Positions 1-12,340 of a stretch of DNA of 64,000 nt are shown here, piece after piece. A program made the position numbers and the translations under genes. A model generated the notes under the pieces. That model was not told the origin of the DNA. It saw only the letters and a program-made list of their open reading frames with translations, and made no database searches. Origin of the DNA: Ptychodera flava (Eukaryota > Hemichordata > Enteropneusta > Ptychoderidae); assembly GCF_041260155.1 (NCBI RefSeq), contig NC_091930.1, forward strand, positions 14,752,156 through 14,816,155, given 5' to 3'. Each line of letters starts with the position of its first letter. The first letter of the stretch is position 1.

Positions 1-1
1 A

Positions 2-1032
2 CGAAGTCTGTTCTGTGGCAAGAAGAGCAAAGAAAGGGTAACGGTGATGCTCGGCGCAAATATGGATGGTTCCGAAAAGTTGAAGCCTATGGTGATCGGC
101 AAATCGAAGAAATCCCTATGTTTCAAGAACTTAGATGTGAACTCTCTGCCTGTAATTTACGAAGCCAATCAAAGTGCATGGATGACCAGCGACATTTTTT
201 GTGAGTGGCTTCACAGACTCGACAGAAAGTTTACCCGCCAGAAGAGGAAAATTCTGATGATCATCGATAATTGTCCCGCCCACCCAGTTGTCAGAAACTT
301 GAGGTCGATCCAGCTCGCGTTTCTGCCGCCCAACGTAACATCGAAACTTCAGCCAATGGATCAAGGGATCATCAAGAACTTCAAGTGCTTCTACCGTAGA
401 CGTGGTGTTGAACGGTCCGTTGTCGCCCTCGATGCTGGTAAAACCATGCTCAACATTAACATCAAAGAAGCGATCGATATGATTTATTCATCGTGGCTGA
501 GAGTTACATATCGGAGACTATCACAAATTGTTTCAACAAGGCTCAATGTACGCATGAGTCAAGTTGTAACAACATGAGCTGCAGTTCTGAGAACACTGAC
601 ATCGACACGCCGATCCGACCACGTTATGAAGAACCATCTTGTCTGTGGGAAATTGTCATGTCTGACATGGAAAGTAAAGATCCTGTGAACTTTTCTGACT
701 ATGTTGCAGTTGATGACGAATTTGTTGTTTCCGAAGTGCCAACAGATCACGATATTATTACATTAGTACTTACGCAGAATCAGCAGGACGATCCCGAAGA
801 CACAGAACATGCCGATGACTGTGATGTGCGGAAGAACGATAACCCTGTTCCAAAGTCGTCTACAGCTCTGGAATGCCTGTCTAAGCTGAGACATTTTCTA
901 CAGTCGCGTAGCAATATTGACGAGGTTACCTGCAGCCATCTTTCTGCAATCAAAGACACTCTGTATTCTACAGTGTGTTCAAGTCGTCGGCAATTGAAGA
1001 TCACAGACTTTCTTTCGCGGCCATCACATTAG
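2..1032 (+). mobile_element. Tigger/pogo-type DDE transposase, 3' part, cut by the window edge
   Basis: The reading frame is open from base 2 with no start, so the N-terminal DNA-binding part lies outside the window. Residues read KKSKERVTVMLGANMDGSEK, then VIGKSKKSLCFK, IIDNCPAHP (second catalytic Asp) and LQPMDQGIIKNFK (third Asp), which is the DDE_1 core of Tigger/jerky-like transposases. The frame breaks at a GG pair at 495-496: upstream ends ..DMIYSSW, downstream resumes AESYISETITNCFNKA in another frame and runs to a stop at 1030-1032. One extra G would join them. The last ~150 residues are Ser/Asp/Glu rich and of no recognised domain. In the family it cuts and pastes a TA-targeting DNA transposon; this copy may be dead or may carry a base-call error. 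Family call is firm, subfamily is not. Confidence 0.85.
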
Positions 1033-1423
1033 TAAGGACAACTGTATGTCAATTGTGCTATCGTAACATTGTGTGCATCAATTTGGTTTAACGAACTTTC
1101 AAATGTAACTCTGTAAATCACAATTGTAGTACCGGTATTTTGCCAGAATTTGTAAGATGTCATTTTTTTATTCCAAGACTAAATTATTGTACATGTACTC
1201 AGAAAATAATACGTGAAGTTTTACCTTGTTACAGACTGCAGTCAAACTTCCGTGGACATTTCATTTAAACTTAAGGCTACCTTAATTTATTGTAGTGTAT
1301 TGTAACTTTATTGACTTTCACATTGTTGTTAAAATAACAAAATATTACATTTTGTAATAAATAAACAAGTTTTGTTTCATCAAAACTTCTTTTTCTATAT
1401 CTATCTTGTACCGGAATGTTTGT

Positions 1424-1425
<2 letters not shown>
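1033..1425. other. 3' flank of the Tigger copy, no gene
   Basis: AT-rich non-coding DNA with AATAAATAAA near 1356-1366. It is probably the untranslated 3' part of the transposon. I could not place the terminal inverted repeat with confidence. Confidence 0.4.
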
Positions 1426-1505
<80 letters not shown>

Positions 1506-1542
1506 TTATATTTATATATATTTTATATATATATATATATAT
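1426..1542. repeat. (TA)n microsatellite
   Basis: Nearly pure AT dinucleotide tract with a short TTTATATTTATAT interruption around 1500-1520. Apparent open frames through it (IYIYIY) are repeat artefacts. Confidence 0.97.
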
Positions 1543-1691
1543 AATAATTGCCATCATACAAGTCAATAAACAGGATGACAAACTACGCAAATATTTAGAA
1601 TCACAATGGATCAAAAAACTTGACACACTGTCTCCAGCTGGCCTAAATATTCGCCCAAAATTTACATAGCCTTTAATAGCGCCCCCACCCG

Positions 1692-1954
1692 CATCGTCTT
1701 GAAGAGATCGGCCGTGTTTTGAGGCCAAGCGCAGCTAAACACGGGTGCAGAACGATTCTACCATATGACGTCATTTATTCTACCACTGATTGGCTAATCA
1801 ACGACCAAAACGAAGGTCACAGCAAGACGTCACTGGTGATGTATAGTTGAACCAATCAGCGGTAGAATAAATAACGTCATATGGTAGAATCGTTCTGCAG
1901 GCCGTGTTTAGCTGCGCTTGGCCTCAAAACACGGCCGATTTCTTCAAGACGATG
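1692..1954. mobile_element. Fold-back repeat (two ~102-bp arms)
   Basis: Bases 1692-1793 and 1852-1954 are reverse complements with only a few mismatches, separated by a ~58-base loop. Arms begin CATCGTCTTGAAGA and include CGGCCGTGTTTTGAGGCC and CCATATGACGT. No open frame of note lies inside. It looks like a MITE or fold-back element. Confidence 0.85.
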
Positions 1955-3056
1955 CGAGTAACACGTTCATCGGCGTGATTTTTGAGGAGATGGTTAAATT
2001 TGTGACCCAACTAGGTATATGGGAGTGTAGTTCTGAATGTTTTGTGTGAGCGCACAGCCAGTTGACAAATCGGGTGGTGTGTTTTTTGAGTGATTCTGTT
2101 GCACACCTTGTGAGTATTTAGGTTGCAGTGGCTGGCATATCGACTACGGGATCGACAGATCGATCCGAAAATCGATCTACTTAGCAGACTACCCAGCTAA
2201 GGAACGCCTGTAGTTTATGGTTCGTGTTGCCGTTCGATTGTATTGTAGTACAGATTCAATATTAATGTTTGAAGCTTTACTTTGTGATAAACTTACAGAA
2301 TACGCTACAGTCGCCATGGTAACGCCATTTATCGTGACGTTTACAGGGCGGAGTTTGAATGTATCGACAGTTAAAAGGTTAAGTGAATTCCATGTATGCC
2401 TGGCAACTTATACGTTGATTCAAGCACGTATTCGTACATCCTGTCGCTGGGAAATAATGAAAATCCCCTTACACATTCCAAATTGTCCTTCTCTTAAATT
2501 TAGCATTGTCGAAAGCAACAGCTGTATTTGAACCCGACGAACCTACGCAGGCCACGGTAACGCACGTCCCTTCTCAGCTTACGTGCAGAGGCTTTAGGCT
2601 GACGACGACATTACGTACAGAATGTGTTGACTGCTTGGTATTCGGTGGGCATATTTACTATTGGGTTGTCTTGCTGTCGCCATAACTTGGTCAGCATTTT
2701 TGCTCCTCTCCCAAGACTTACTGCTTCAATGCAAACAGTTTGTCACGGGGCGTGAGACCAGATCTACGGCCAGACCTTTAAATATTTTGCAAACTCGAAG
2801 GAAACAGTTTTTATTTTCTTTCATTTTGAAAGTAATATTTCCTTCATCAATCACCTTGAGACAAATTGTGTGACAGGAACTAGATTATCAATGAGGCAAT
2901 ATCTTTTTATATGCGATGTGCACATGCTTAAGTCACGACCATATAAGTAACACCACGTTTTCTTAACATTTATCCATTTTTTGTGTGTTAATTTAAAGTT
3001 CGGTACACCATTTTCTTACGAAATGGGGAAGTAGAGGAGAATTTTGAAATCACGTT
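1955..3056. other. Intergenic, no gene recognised
   Basis: Short open frames (for example 2217-2531 and 2661-2873) have no recognisable domain, no good splice context and ordinary composition. I see nothing else here. Confidence 0.4.
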
Positions 3057-4640
3057 TATTAACTATTCTTTTGGAACGATTTGCATGCGCTTCGACATGC
3101 CAGCGTTGCCACTTGTTGATGTTTGCTCGACTCCACCTGTCAAGGCCGGGTAAGCGTGAGACGTATCCCTATGTTGACTATGCCCCGGATTCTAACTTTC
3201 CTTTCAACGATGCTCTCTAATTTTTTTCGTGTTTTACCCTTGGGATGCTCCTATTTCGGAGAGAACCACTTTTAAAGCTAGACACAGATGTGGGAAAATA
3301 TAATTCCGGTAACTTACACAGCAGGTGGATAGGCAATCGATGTAGATGTAATGTGGGACTCACCAATGGGTTGGTGCATTGTTCGCAAACCATTAGTATA
3401 ATAGGCTTTCTGCAGCAGGGACTGTAACTTAGGTAAGAGTCATAACACACACGCAATGCCAGATCAACTTATCAATTACAGTAACTGCCGAATATATAGA
3501 ACAAGGATAATGTTACAAAAGAAGGCAATTATATATATTGAGTAGATATAGTATGAGTTTCATTTCTCACCTTGCCAATAGTCAATGCGAACACGCTTGG
3601 TATTCTGCTAGACGGCAAACTGGATTTTCTTAGAGATAGGTCCGCGCTCTGAAGACGGTAGTTTAGTCATGTGACTGCAGTGACCAATCAGCTCGGATCC
3701 GATGTTTACTTGAAAAATATATTATTTGAATACACCTTTGTTCATTTGATCTAGCCAAGACTGGCTACTCACATAGCAGACGCCCAGTAACGGCCTTTCT
3801 GACAAAGAATTTCTGGCTGTGTTGGTAGTTAAGAAAGTACATTTGGAATTTTTATATCAATGGGGCTCATTTGGCGACCTAATCACGCGATGCTTTTGTT
3901 GGTTCATATTGCATATGTATAACTATACGTTTATTCATCGGCGGCGGTGTTTTTTTTTCGTCTTTTTACACTCTTGTCGAGCTACGTTGGCCCTATCATG
4001 TATTGGTGAATTGGGTCTTTCTAGAGTATTGATAGATTGACTTAAACATTTTGTGGTAGCCCTGTGGACACTGACTAAAACCCCCTAATTATTCTCGCTC
4101 AAGCCAGTAAAACCCAAGTCATAAAAGTGGGATATTACTAAATAGTGCATCTACCGACATCGTTATTAGCGGGAACGCTTTCACTTTTAGTGCTTATTTG
4201 GCCGACAGCAGTGTTTTGCTGATTGTTGGCACTGTTGCTATAAAGACATCAAGCTAGCTTTGGATTGAACTGAGCTGACCGCAACTCTCTTTGGAGAGTA
4301 GTGAGGTGCAGTCAAGCCTTTGTCAAGACAGAGTAACGCTGCAAAATTCAGAAACCATAGTAAAACGGTAGAAGGAAACTAATCTTCCAGAGTAGCGAAG
4401 AGTTATGAGTGTTGACGTAAAAGTGTAACAGAAATAGTTTGGGTTGACTTTTATGATTAGGCAGAAGAAAACATCATAGCAGCAGCCTATTTTGAAAGTA
4501 AGGACCAACTCGAAAAGGTCAAAGAGTAGAAATGTGTAGTGTTTGCCGCTTTTGTAGTAATATTTACATGTGACTGAAACTGAGCAGTGAATACAAATAT
4601 TAACTGTAAATACCATTCGAGATTTCATTTAAAACGAATA
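3057..4640. repeat. Diverged ~1.5-kb duplication, copy A
   Basis: Shares ordered blocks with 22219-23800: a GAGACGTATC block (3160), TTAGGTAAGAGTCAT (3429), a TTTCTCACCTTGCC block (3565), a GACCAATCAG block (3682), GATTGAACTGAGCTGACCG (4264) and AATTCAGAAACCATAGTAA (4345). Identity by eye is moderate with indels, so the duplication is old. It contains a CCAAT/E-box promoter-like block and a minus-strand splice donor but no coding exon I can recognise. Confidence 0.7.
3571..3703 (-). promoter_or_regulatory. Promoter-like block A with first-exon donor (minus strand)
   Basis: On the minus strand CTGATTGGTC (CCAAT box, 3682-3691) is followed by GTCACATGAC (E-box, 3666-3675) and, about 95 bases on, by a consensus donor CAAG|GTGAGA whose exon edge is 3571. 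The same order and spacing recur at 12341-12460 and 22734-22875. The middle copy lies directly upstream of the TIR gene. No coding exon was found downstream of this copy. Confidence 0.45.
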
Positions 4641-6088
4641 GTAGAATTCATGTTGACGAAAGTATCGCTCTTTTGATCCCAGTAATCTTTTAGCCGATGA
4701 TGTCAGGAGATGCTAAGTGTAACCGCTGAATTGAGAGCAGTCAACTGGTAAAAGCAGGATATTAATCATTGGATATGATAGTGTGTGGACTATTCTTTCC
4801 AGGCGAGGTCTATTTGAATCTGAGCGCATACATTGAACGTTGAACAAGGATTTTATTCAGAACTACTCATGAGGGATAATAAATAATATTTTACTCAAGT
4901 TTGCTGCTATATGGAATTTTAAAAATGAAACTGTCATAACCAGCAAGAAGAAACTTGGGAGGATGTTGTGCCCGATTATCTCCAATGTAACATGACAAGC
5001 ATTACGTGATGTATGTGATGTTGTGTTCGTTTACCTAGAGTCAAACGATTAACAGATAATCGTGTTAATCGCTAATTAACCCCTGTCCTAGATATGGTAC
5101 ACGGAGGCAGGTATGAACAATGCCGTAACTTTGTACAAGTTATAAATCGCAATTAGCTGACGTTTGCAACAAGGGCGGGAACAAAAGGGGCAAAGGCTCT
5201 CCTCGAAGTTTGTTGACCCTTGATAGATCTGAATGTCACACCTGGAACAGAAATGCATTACCATAAACAACGCTATTTTCAAAATTGAAGGTTTAAGCTA
5301 AACACTTAATCGCAAATGCTAGCTCTACTCCTTTTGAACTCGATTTATTTAACTTTGTCCTTCAGATCTTGCCATGAACTCAAAGCAAAATGAAAATTCA
5401 TACCGATGAAGGGGAGCTCTTGCTTTATCTGATCAGCCGTAATCGCTGATAATGACAAAAAAGGGGCACATGATACCCAGTGGATCAAAAGCCTGCCCAA
5501 TATTAGGCCAGGCAATGATTCTTACTGAAGTACGGAAATTGTATATTTCGAATTAATGAAGTTCATTGTCACGTATTACCCTTGTTTAAGTTAAAAAATT
5601 TAATAGAGGCCACAATCCGAATTCGGTTGAACTGCCTGGGGATTGGTTTATATACGTATAGGCCTACAGTAATAATAAACCACCCCCCCCCCCAAACAAA
5701 AAAGAAGAGAATGGAAAGTCTTGACAATATTTTTTTGCAATAACCGATTAGCAGACACATATTGATATACTTTGCCCCTCGTCATTATTGAGGCACTATT
5801 ACACGTTTTTGGTACCATGTCAAGATTTGAAGTCTCACTCACTCAACATTTCTGCCTTATCATATCACTTAGTTTTCCGATAAGCTGTGAACTTTATCGC
5901 GTTCTGTTTCAATTGTCAGTATTGATCTTTACGAGAACCAAAAGAATTCAAAAATCGCAGTACATGTACTTTGTAAATGAAACTTTAATGACTAATACAT
6001 ATTAATTATGATACCAAATGGTATCACATTGGCTTTTTTGTAATCTACAAATAACATACTGTTTTTCGTAAAAAACCTACCACACTAG
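4641..6088. other. Intergenic, no gene recognised
   Basis: AT-rich DNA with a C10 homopolymer near 5684-5693. Open frames are under 80 codons and carry no motif. Confidence 0.4.
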
Positions 6089-6089
6089 T

Positions 6090-6212
6090 AATCTTTACGG
6101 CCCTGATACAGTTTTTGCGGACCGAGGTTATAGGGCGGAAGGGTCCAAGCGTGCGAGGGCCCGTACGCCGTACGACCGAGGTCCGCAAAAACCGTATCAG
6201 GGTCGCAAAGGT
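6090..6212. repeat. Short GC-rich inverted repeat
   Basis: CCCTGATACAGTTTTTGCGG at 6101-6120 matches, in reverse, CCGCAAAAACCGTATCAGGG at 6183-6202, with weaker pairing beyond. The ~55-base centre is GC-rich with a CGTACGCCGTACG palindrome, unlike its AT-rich surroundings. Probably a small MITE. Confidence 0.7.
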
Positions 6213-7007
6213 TTTATCATATACCTTAACATTACTGAATATTTCAGGAAAATTATATCTTTTTAATTTTTTTTTGGCTAAATTGAGCGGTTTTTTAAAA
6301 TATTTATGGCGAAATTGACCAAACGTGACTTCATCATTCCATCGGCGAAAGCCAAAGCCAAATCACTTTACGTATTGGTATAGTTACATGTAAACAAACT
6401 CATTCTCAATCACAGCTGTCACTCGCAAACGCACAAAGAAAAACGGGAAGGAGACCTTTGCTAAAGTTACACAAATCCGAACATTTAATAAACTTTTCAA
6501 ATACGAACATTAAGTGCTTACAGATTAAAATTGTGGCGCACGTACCCATTTCTGATGATTGAAACGACTGAATGAACACGGCAACGTACAATGAAAATAG
6601 ACTTGAAGTTGAAACACAAGAACGCAACGACGCGGACTTTGTCAACGTGCAACGTCAGCAAAAACATCAAAAATCGAAAAACAAATGCAACAGTCAACAG
6701 ACTGAATCACTGACTATCACTGTCAGATTCGATGACGAATGGACGGCTTCTCTTGACTTTCGGTACGAACGTGATGTTAAATGTACAGTTATTCATTATC
6801 GTATGTGCATTGGCGAGCGCGTTCTCTGTCTTCGGTAGCAACAGGGAGAAAGGTTTCTTCGCGATCTGTGAATTTGCGATGGGTTTCGTCGGGCACTCCG
6901 TCTCCACGCCTGTCACCGTGGCAGGCTCAGAACTGTACCTTTGCTGATTGGCGACATCGGTTAAAATGCCTGAAATACGGCGGTGGTCACACTATGTGAA
7001 AAAGCCA
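6213..7007. other. Intergenic, no gene recognised
   Basis: Overlapping short frames around 6570-7000 are open on both strands but none shows a domain or a convincing exon boundary. Confidence 0.35.
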
Positions 7008-7260
7008 GAATCCATCAAGCATTGTTGTGGATTCCTCCGTGGATTCAATCAGAATCCAAGGGAATCCAGAGATATCCATTGTGGGTACTCAGGGAATCCT
7101 AAAGTATCCAATTATGGATTCTTCTATATACGGTCCGGAACACTTTTAGAATCCACAGCAGAATCCATTACAGCAATTTAATGGATTCCATAAGACAGTC
7201 TCCTGAATAATCCTGTGCAGGATTTCAATGGATTATGCGTGAAATTAGTGATCATGGGAA
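7008..7260. repeat. GAATCC/GGATTC-rich degenerate repeat
   Basis: GAATCC or its complement GGATTC recurs more than ten times in both orientations at irregular spacing, so the block can fold on itself. No coding potential is seen. It may be a decayed element; the nearby unit at 8616-8836 shares ATCCAT/GGATTC words. Confidence 0.55.
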
Positions 7261-8393
7261 TCCACCCTCTTGCCTTAAATTTTCCCATGGTACCTTGCGT
7301 GAAATTGCATAAAATATCACTGCTCTGCTATCATTCCTTTGAATTTTTTGAATTTCTCATGAATCGGTAATTACTTGAAACAGTAACCTGTACCGTTTGC
7401 ACATTTTGTACTGTTTCATCATTTTATTTCATAATTGTATACCAAAATAATCTTGTATTCTGCTTCTAACATGGCCTCTGTATCCTTTATGTTATTTTTG
7501 ACAGATCCATTTCAAAAGGCCTTACTTCAGTGCAATTATCAACAATTACAATGGTAATGATGCATGGACATGCTTAGAAAATAGATATGGGCAGTTAGTT
7601 CTATTATGGGAAACAAACAGGACCAAGTTGATACATATGTACAGCGCGGATATTTAATATCTTTTCTGCATTCTTCCATTTTGTGTTTACAGAATTATGT
7701 GCAGGCATATTGCCATAGGATGGTATGCACAATATCTACCATTATTGATTAAAATATATTACCGGTATTCCCATGATATACTAGTATTCTTTCATTTTAC
7801 TCATACTCACATGTTACACTACACACATCAACAATTTAAGTTCATACAACTGTTATGCAATTAAAAAAATAATGTCTTTTTTATTCACTGAACAATACTA
7901 ATCCAATGAAATATTTACAATGATTGACACATGTGTTAAACAAAAGCTGCGGTTTCTGAAAAAAAATCACAAACAATAATATAACCAGACTTTTTGAAAC
8001 CAATATTTCAAGTCATTCATTGAACGTCTGTACAATTGTAGCAGCGATTTAAAAAAAAAAGACTTGGCAAAAGACAATGGTAAAAATTTTGCCAAAAATA
8101 CAATTATGCAAACTTCACCACAATTTGAAACAGTCTTACTGAGCTGTACCCTAAAAACCTCCACACCAACTTTCAAATCAATTGGAGTTGTGGTCTCAGA
8201 GAAGATTTCTTGACCAAGAATAGAAAAAATTGCCCAAAAATACAATTATACAAATAATCACTGTTTATGACTCGGTCGGTGTGATAACATGAGTTAAGCC
8301 TGTATCTAGTCAATAAAATTCATATGTTGAGTGGTCTTTGTTCAAAACTAAAAATGCATCATTGAGCTTTTAGCAGAATCAAGAAAATGCAAA

Positions 8394-8396
<3 letters not shown>
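7261..8396. other. Intergenic, no gene recognised
   Basis: AT-rich. A low-complexity minus-strand frame at 7967-8245 looks like repeat-derived sequence, not a gene. Confidence 0.35.
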
Positions 8397-8836
<440 letters not shown>

Positions 8837-9265
8837 AATATATATATAAAAAGAAATCTAGAACTTAGGTTTGCCAAACTTCTTGCATGGCGGATAGTAC
8901 TTTGTAGATGTTAGACTTTCTCTTCCTTATAGAGACAAAATGGTAAACAGTTGAATGGAATGAAAGGATTGGGAAACCTGGATATTTCGTGGAAGGTATG
9001 TTTATTTACAATATTTGTGTTGTGCTGACACAATAAAATCTTGTATTTGTAGACACTTCGGTCTAATGCAAACGTCTTAGCCGCTGCTTCATCAATAAAT
9101 TCCACATACTGTTTATATTTTTGTCTTATCTGCACACATTGTATTATGATTTTAACTACCGATCTTGGATGATCGGCTCCATAAATTTACGCTAAGCTGC
9201 TACATTTTGAGCAAAATGTTGCCTACATAAACTTTAAGGTCCAGTACAATAAATACCGTACTTAC

Positions 9266-9433
9266 CCAGCGTCACATTCTTTTCGATGTTTAAAAAGACT
9301 ACATCCTTCTCTTTATCCTTTGCACGTTTTGCTTCCTTCCTACAGTTGCGTGATTTCTTATATGATTTAGAGAAGCACAGAAGAACAACACCAGCGCCGT
9401 CTACTCCCTCAGCAATCATTTGATCGATGTTGG
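9266..9433 (-). CDS. TIR gene, second coding exon
   Basis: Acceptor GTTTTAAAG before 9433 and donor CTGG|GTAAGTAC after 9266. It contributes 2 + 165 + 1 bases, in phase with the exon at 11150. Encodes the middle and end of the TIR fold (GAGVVLLCFSKSYKKSRNCR). Confidence 0.75.
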
Positions 9434-9469
9434 CTTTAAAACATTAAATGGTAAAATGAAAAACAGAAA

Positions 9470-9539
<70 letters not shown>

Positions 9540-10412
9540 TGAAGTATACAGATGTCCTCGAGGGAAATTACACGTGATATGACGCTTCCTGTTAACTGGA
9601 AGCGTCATATCACGTGGTTCAACCCCCCTTTCAGCAAGAACGTGGAAACAAACATCGGCAGGAAATTTCTCCAACTTGTCGATAAATATTTTCCAAAGGG
9701 GTCTAAACTTCACAAGATCTAACTTCACAAGATCTTCAACAGAAACACAATTAAAGTGAGTTATAGCTGTATGAGGAATATGGCAAGTATAATCAAATCG
9801 CACAATAAGAGGGTAATCTCCGGAGAACAGCGTAAGGACCAACCAGCTGATTGCAATTGCAGGGTTAAGTCAGCATGCCCCTTGAAGGGTAGCTGTCAAG
9901 TCAAAGGCGTGGTGTACAAGGCCAACGTATCAACGGAGGGCAACGGAGAGAGGGTTTACATCGGCCTCACTGATAACACCTTCAAGACGCGCTACACTAA
10001 TCACATGAAGTCGTTCCGCAACGAGAGATACAAAAACGACACCGAGTTATCAAAATATGTATGGAACTTAAGAAATAAGGGACAAGACTTTGACATTTCA
10101 TGGTCAATCATTGATAAAGCATTGAGCTACTCTAACATGAACAAGCGATGTAATCTTTGCATATCAGAAAAGCTGCATATTATCAATGCTGACAAATCTA
10201 CACTGTTAAACAAACGCTCTGAGTTGGTTTCAAAATGTCGCCACCAAAACAAATATTATTTATCGAATTTTAACACTACCTACAAATAGAATGGTTCGTC
10301 CCGATCATATATGTAAGAGTGTCGAGCTAGTAATCCTTTCACTCTATCTGAGGATTGCAAGATGCATGAAACTTAAGTAATAGATTTCATTACTTTGTAC
10401 TTGAAGTAATCT

Positions 10413-10487
<75 letters not shown>

Positions 10488-11306
10488 ACACAAATTACTT
10501 CAAGTACAAAGCAATAAAATATGTTACATAAGAGGACATCTGTATACATCGATATACAATATTGTTTATTCTTAATTACGCTATGCATTTGATTTCATTT
10601 CAGAAAACTTTTCTTCCTTAGAGAGCTAAACTTTAAAGTATTTGTTTGACAATGTCTATATGCAAGATTCTTGTTTCCAACGCGTATTGTAACCTAATGA
10701 CTCGCTATGTTTTCGGTTTGTGATTTTTGATAAGGCTTTATTATGGCTATTTTACAGCTGTGCTATTGTAAGTATACTAACGTTACTAATTCGATAACAA
10801 CACATAGAAAGCAAAACTGAATGGTGCTTTCAAATGTGCAGTCGTATTTGCTATTCAATTAGGTGGACCGGTTGATCCCATTTCCCTATCTCCATTGATA
10901 ATACCTGTGTTTTCTACGAAGCCATTTTGGTGAAAAGCTACCCAACCTGGAAGTGAAAAGTTAACAAGGTAGACGAAAGTGCATCAAAATAAAGTCTCAC
11001 GGTGATTAAAGTTGATATTCGCCGTAGACTTGCTTTCTTTACCAGACTGCTGTTTGTATCACTGGCATGCAAATTTCGAAATTATTACACTCTTAGGAAG
11101 TCGCCATTAATGATAAAGTTGTGACAAGCCAATTGCTTTCAATTCTCACCTCTGATGTTTTCCAAGTCGATCCACATTGTATAGCCTCTCTCTTCCAAAG
11201 CTTTTTTAATTCGTATTACTTTTCGATGGTGATCCCAGTTGTGCGAAATCATCACGTGCTTGTTCGTGGAATTTTCGGCCATGATGGAATGATTGACCTT
11301 GAAAAT
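9266..11306 (-). CDS. TIR-domain protein gene (two coding exons seen, 3' end not found)
   Basis: Two minus-strand exons join in phase to give a TIR domain. The first gives MAENSTNKHVMISHNWDHHR and then ERGYTMWIDLENIR; the second gives NIDQMIAEGVDGAGVVLLCF and KSRNCRKEAKRAK. This follows the TIR order: HVMISxxWD strand, GYxxWIDxE box 2, then the VVLLCFSKSYKxSxNCRxE segment. TIR domains act in innate immune signalling or as NADases; which applies cannot be told, because the box holding the expected catalytic Glu is present only as the generic NCRKE. ATG at 11280-11282 follows a spliced 5' UTR. Exon 2 ends in a donor in phase 1, so at least one more exon is needed and was not found down to 8.8 kb. 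A Penelope fragment sits in the intron. Confidence 0.75.
9474..9538. repeat. (TA)n microsatellite
   Basis: Pure TA tract at the left edge of the Penelope-like fragment. Confidence 0.97.
9571..9616. repeat. Perfect 19-bp hairpin at the 5' end of the Penelope fragment
   Basis: CACGTGATATGACGCTTCC, an 8-base loop, then its exact complement. The right arm is element coding sequence (KRHIT), so the left arm is an inverted copy of it. Confidence 0.9.
10389..10516. repeat. Inverted repeat with (TA)n centre
   Basis: ATTACTTTGTACTTGAAGTA at 10389-10408 pairs with TACTTCAAGTACAAAGCAAT at 10497-10516 (one mismatch); (TA)n fills 10416-10487. It forms the 3' region of the Penelope fragment. Confidence 0.85.
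10551..11149. other. Remainder of the TIR gene intron
   Basis: No exon or repeat recognised. Confidence 0.4.
11150..11306 (-). CDS. TIR gene, exon with start codon
   Basis: Acceptor TTTCTCTATCAG precedes base 11306; 24 UTR bases then ATG (11282-11280). Coding part is 44 codons plus one base, ending AACATCAGAG|GTGAGAATT at 11150. A plus-strand open frame over this spot is a shadow. Confidence 0.75.
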
Positions 11307-12340
11307 CTGATAGAGAAATGTACAAATAGATACGCTATTATCTGCTCAGATGGGTTGTTCACATTAGATGAATTAATAAGGCATTTGAGCTAAGTTAATG
11401 GAAACAATGCAAATTAATTAGTTCGACTTTTTTCAGATTTAGTTGAGCTGTTTCAATTTGCCCTCATTTTTTGTCGCTAGGTGATTATATTCCATACTCA
11501 AGGAGTTCCAACCTGGAATACAAAACTCCTTGATTTTATGCCTGGATCAGAAGTTCTCCTTGTTGACGACATTGTCCCCTAGGTTATCTGAAAGGCAGTT
11601 GAGAGGCGCATTCATATGGAGTGTGTTAACAATGCATGGTCTAGCTTGATTTGTTTGTATTCTTTATTAAACTCCACAGCTGTGTGCAGGGGGTGCAATC
11701 AAAACAAACTGCTCAGTAAGTGAATCGTCTTTTTAGAGGTGGAGATTTTGACCACGATTTCTTCGGCGAATTTCATTGAGAAATGACTGGAATGGTTCTG
11801 TCAGAAGATGTTCTAATCTTTGAGGCATCCATTCGGCTCAGTTTAATTTTCATTATTTCACCTACTAATGTTGTGGTCACTGAGACAGACTCGATGAGAT
11901 CGCACTTCTACGGTCAGGCCAAAACTGGCATTCTCATTGTTCCTATTCAATAGTTAAGTGTACCGTGACACCTTGGGGTCACACACTTTTGTAGACGGTA
12001 TGATCTTTACGTACATTGCTAATAACATTTATTACTACAAAACTCTCTAATCAACACTTTTATGCTACATTTGTGATTGTACACTCCCAGGCTTGATATC
12101 AACATTACGAATAAACTTTGCAATGACTTCGGATTTCGCATTATTTTACAATGAAGTACGTCTCAAACAAAGGATATACGGCACACTTTCACTAGTGAGT
12201 TGAAAAGGAAACGAGCATCATGGCAAAAAAAGCAAGGCGGAATCAGAAAAGTGAAATGTAGCATGCTTGGAATGAAACTATACAAACTTTAGCACAAACC
12301 ATGATCAAATTTGATCATGAAATATGTGTGTCATTCTCAC

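Larger units (their letters stand above)
9539..10550 (+). mobile_element. 5'-truncated Penelope-like retroelement with GIY-YIG endonuclease
   Basis: The frame runs from KRHITWFNPPFSKNV (end of the reverse transcriptase, about 9600) through NRNTIKVSYSCMRNM to the GIY-YIG endonuclease: CNCRVKSACPLKGSC, VVYKANV, VYIGLTDNTFKTRYTNH, TELSKYVWNLR, ending at 10289. This order is typical of Penelope-like elements. An in-frame TAA at 9720-9722 is caused by a perfect 15-base tandem duplication (9706-9720 and 9721-9735). The ends carry a 16-base perfect inverted repeat, GTATACAGATGTCCTC at 9544-9559 and its complement at 10532-10547. Most of the polymerase is missing, so it is dead. It lies in the TIR gene intron, on the opposite strand. 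Confidence 0.85.

Noticed and set aside
9444..9842. 132-codon minus-strand frame
   Set aside because: Antisense to the Penelope-like coding sequence and runs into (TA)n.
11121..11393. 90-codon plus-strand frame
   Set aside because: Shadow of the minus-strand TIR exon, which has splice sites and domain motifs.
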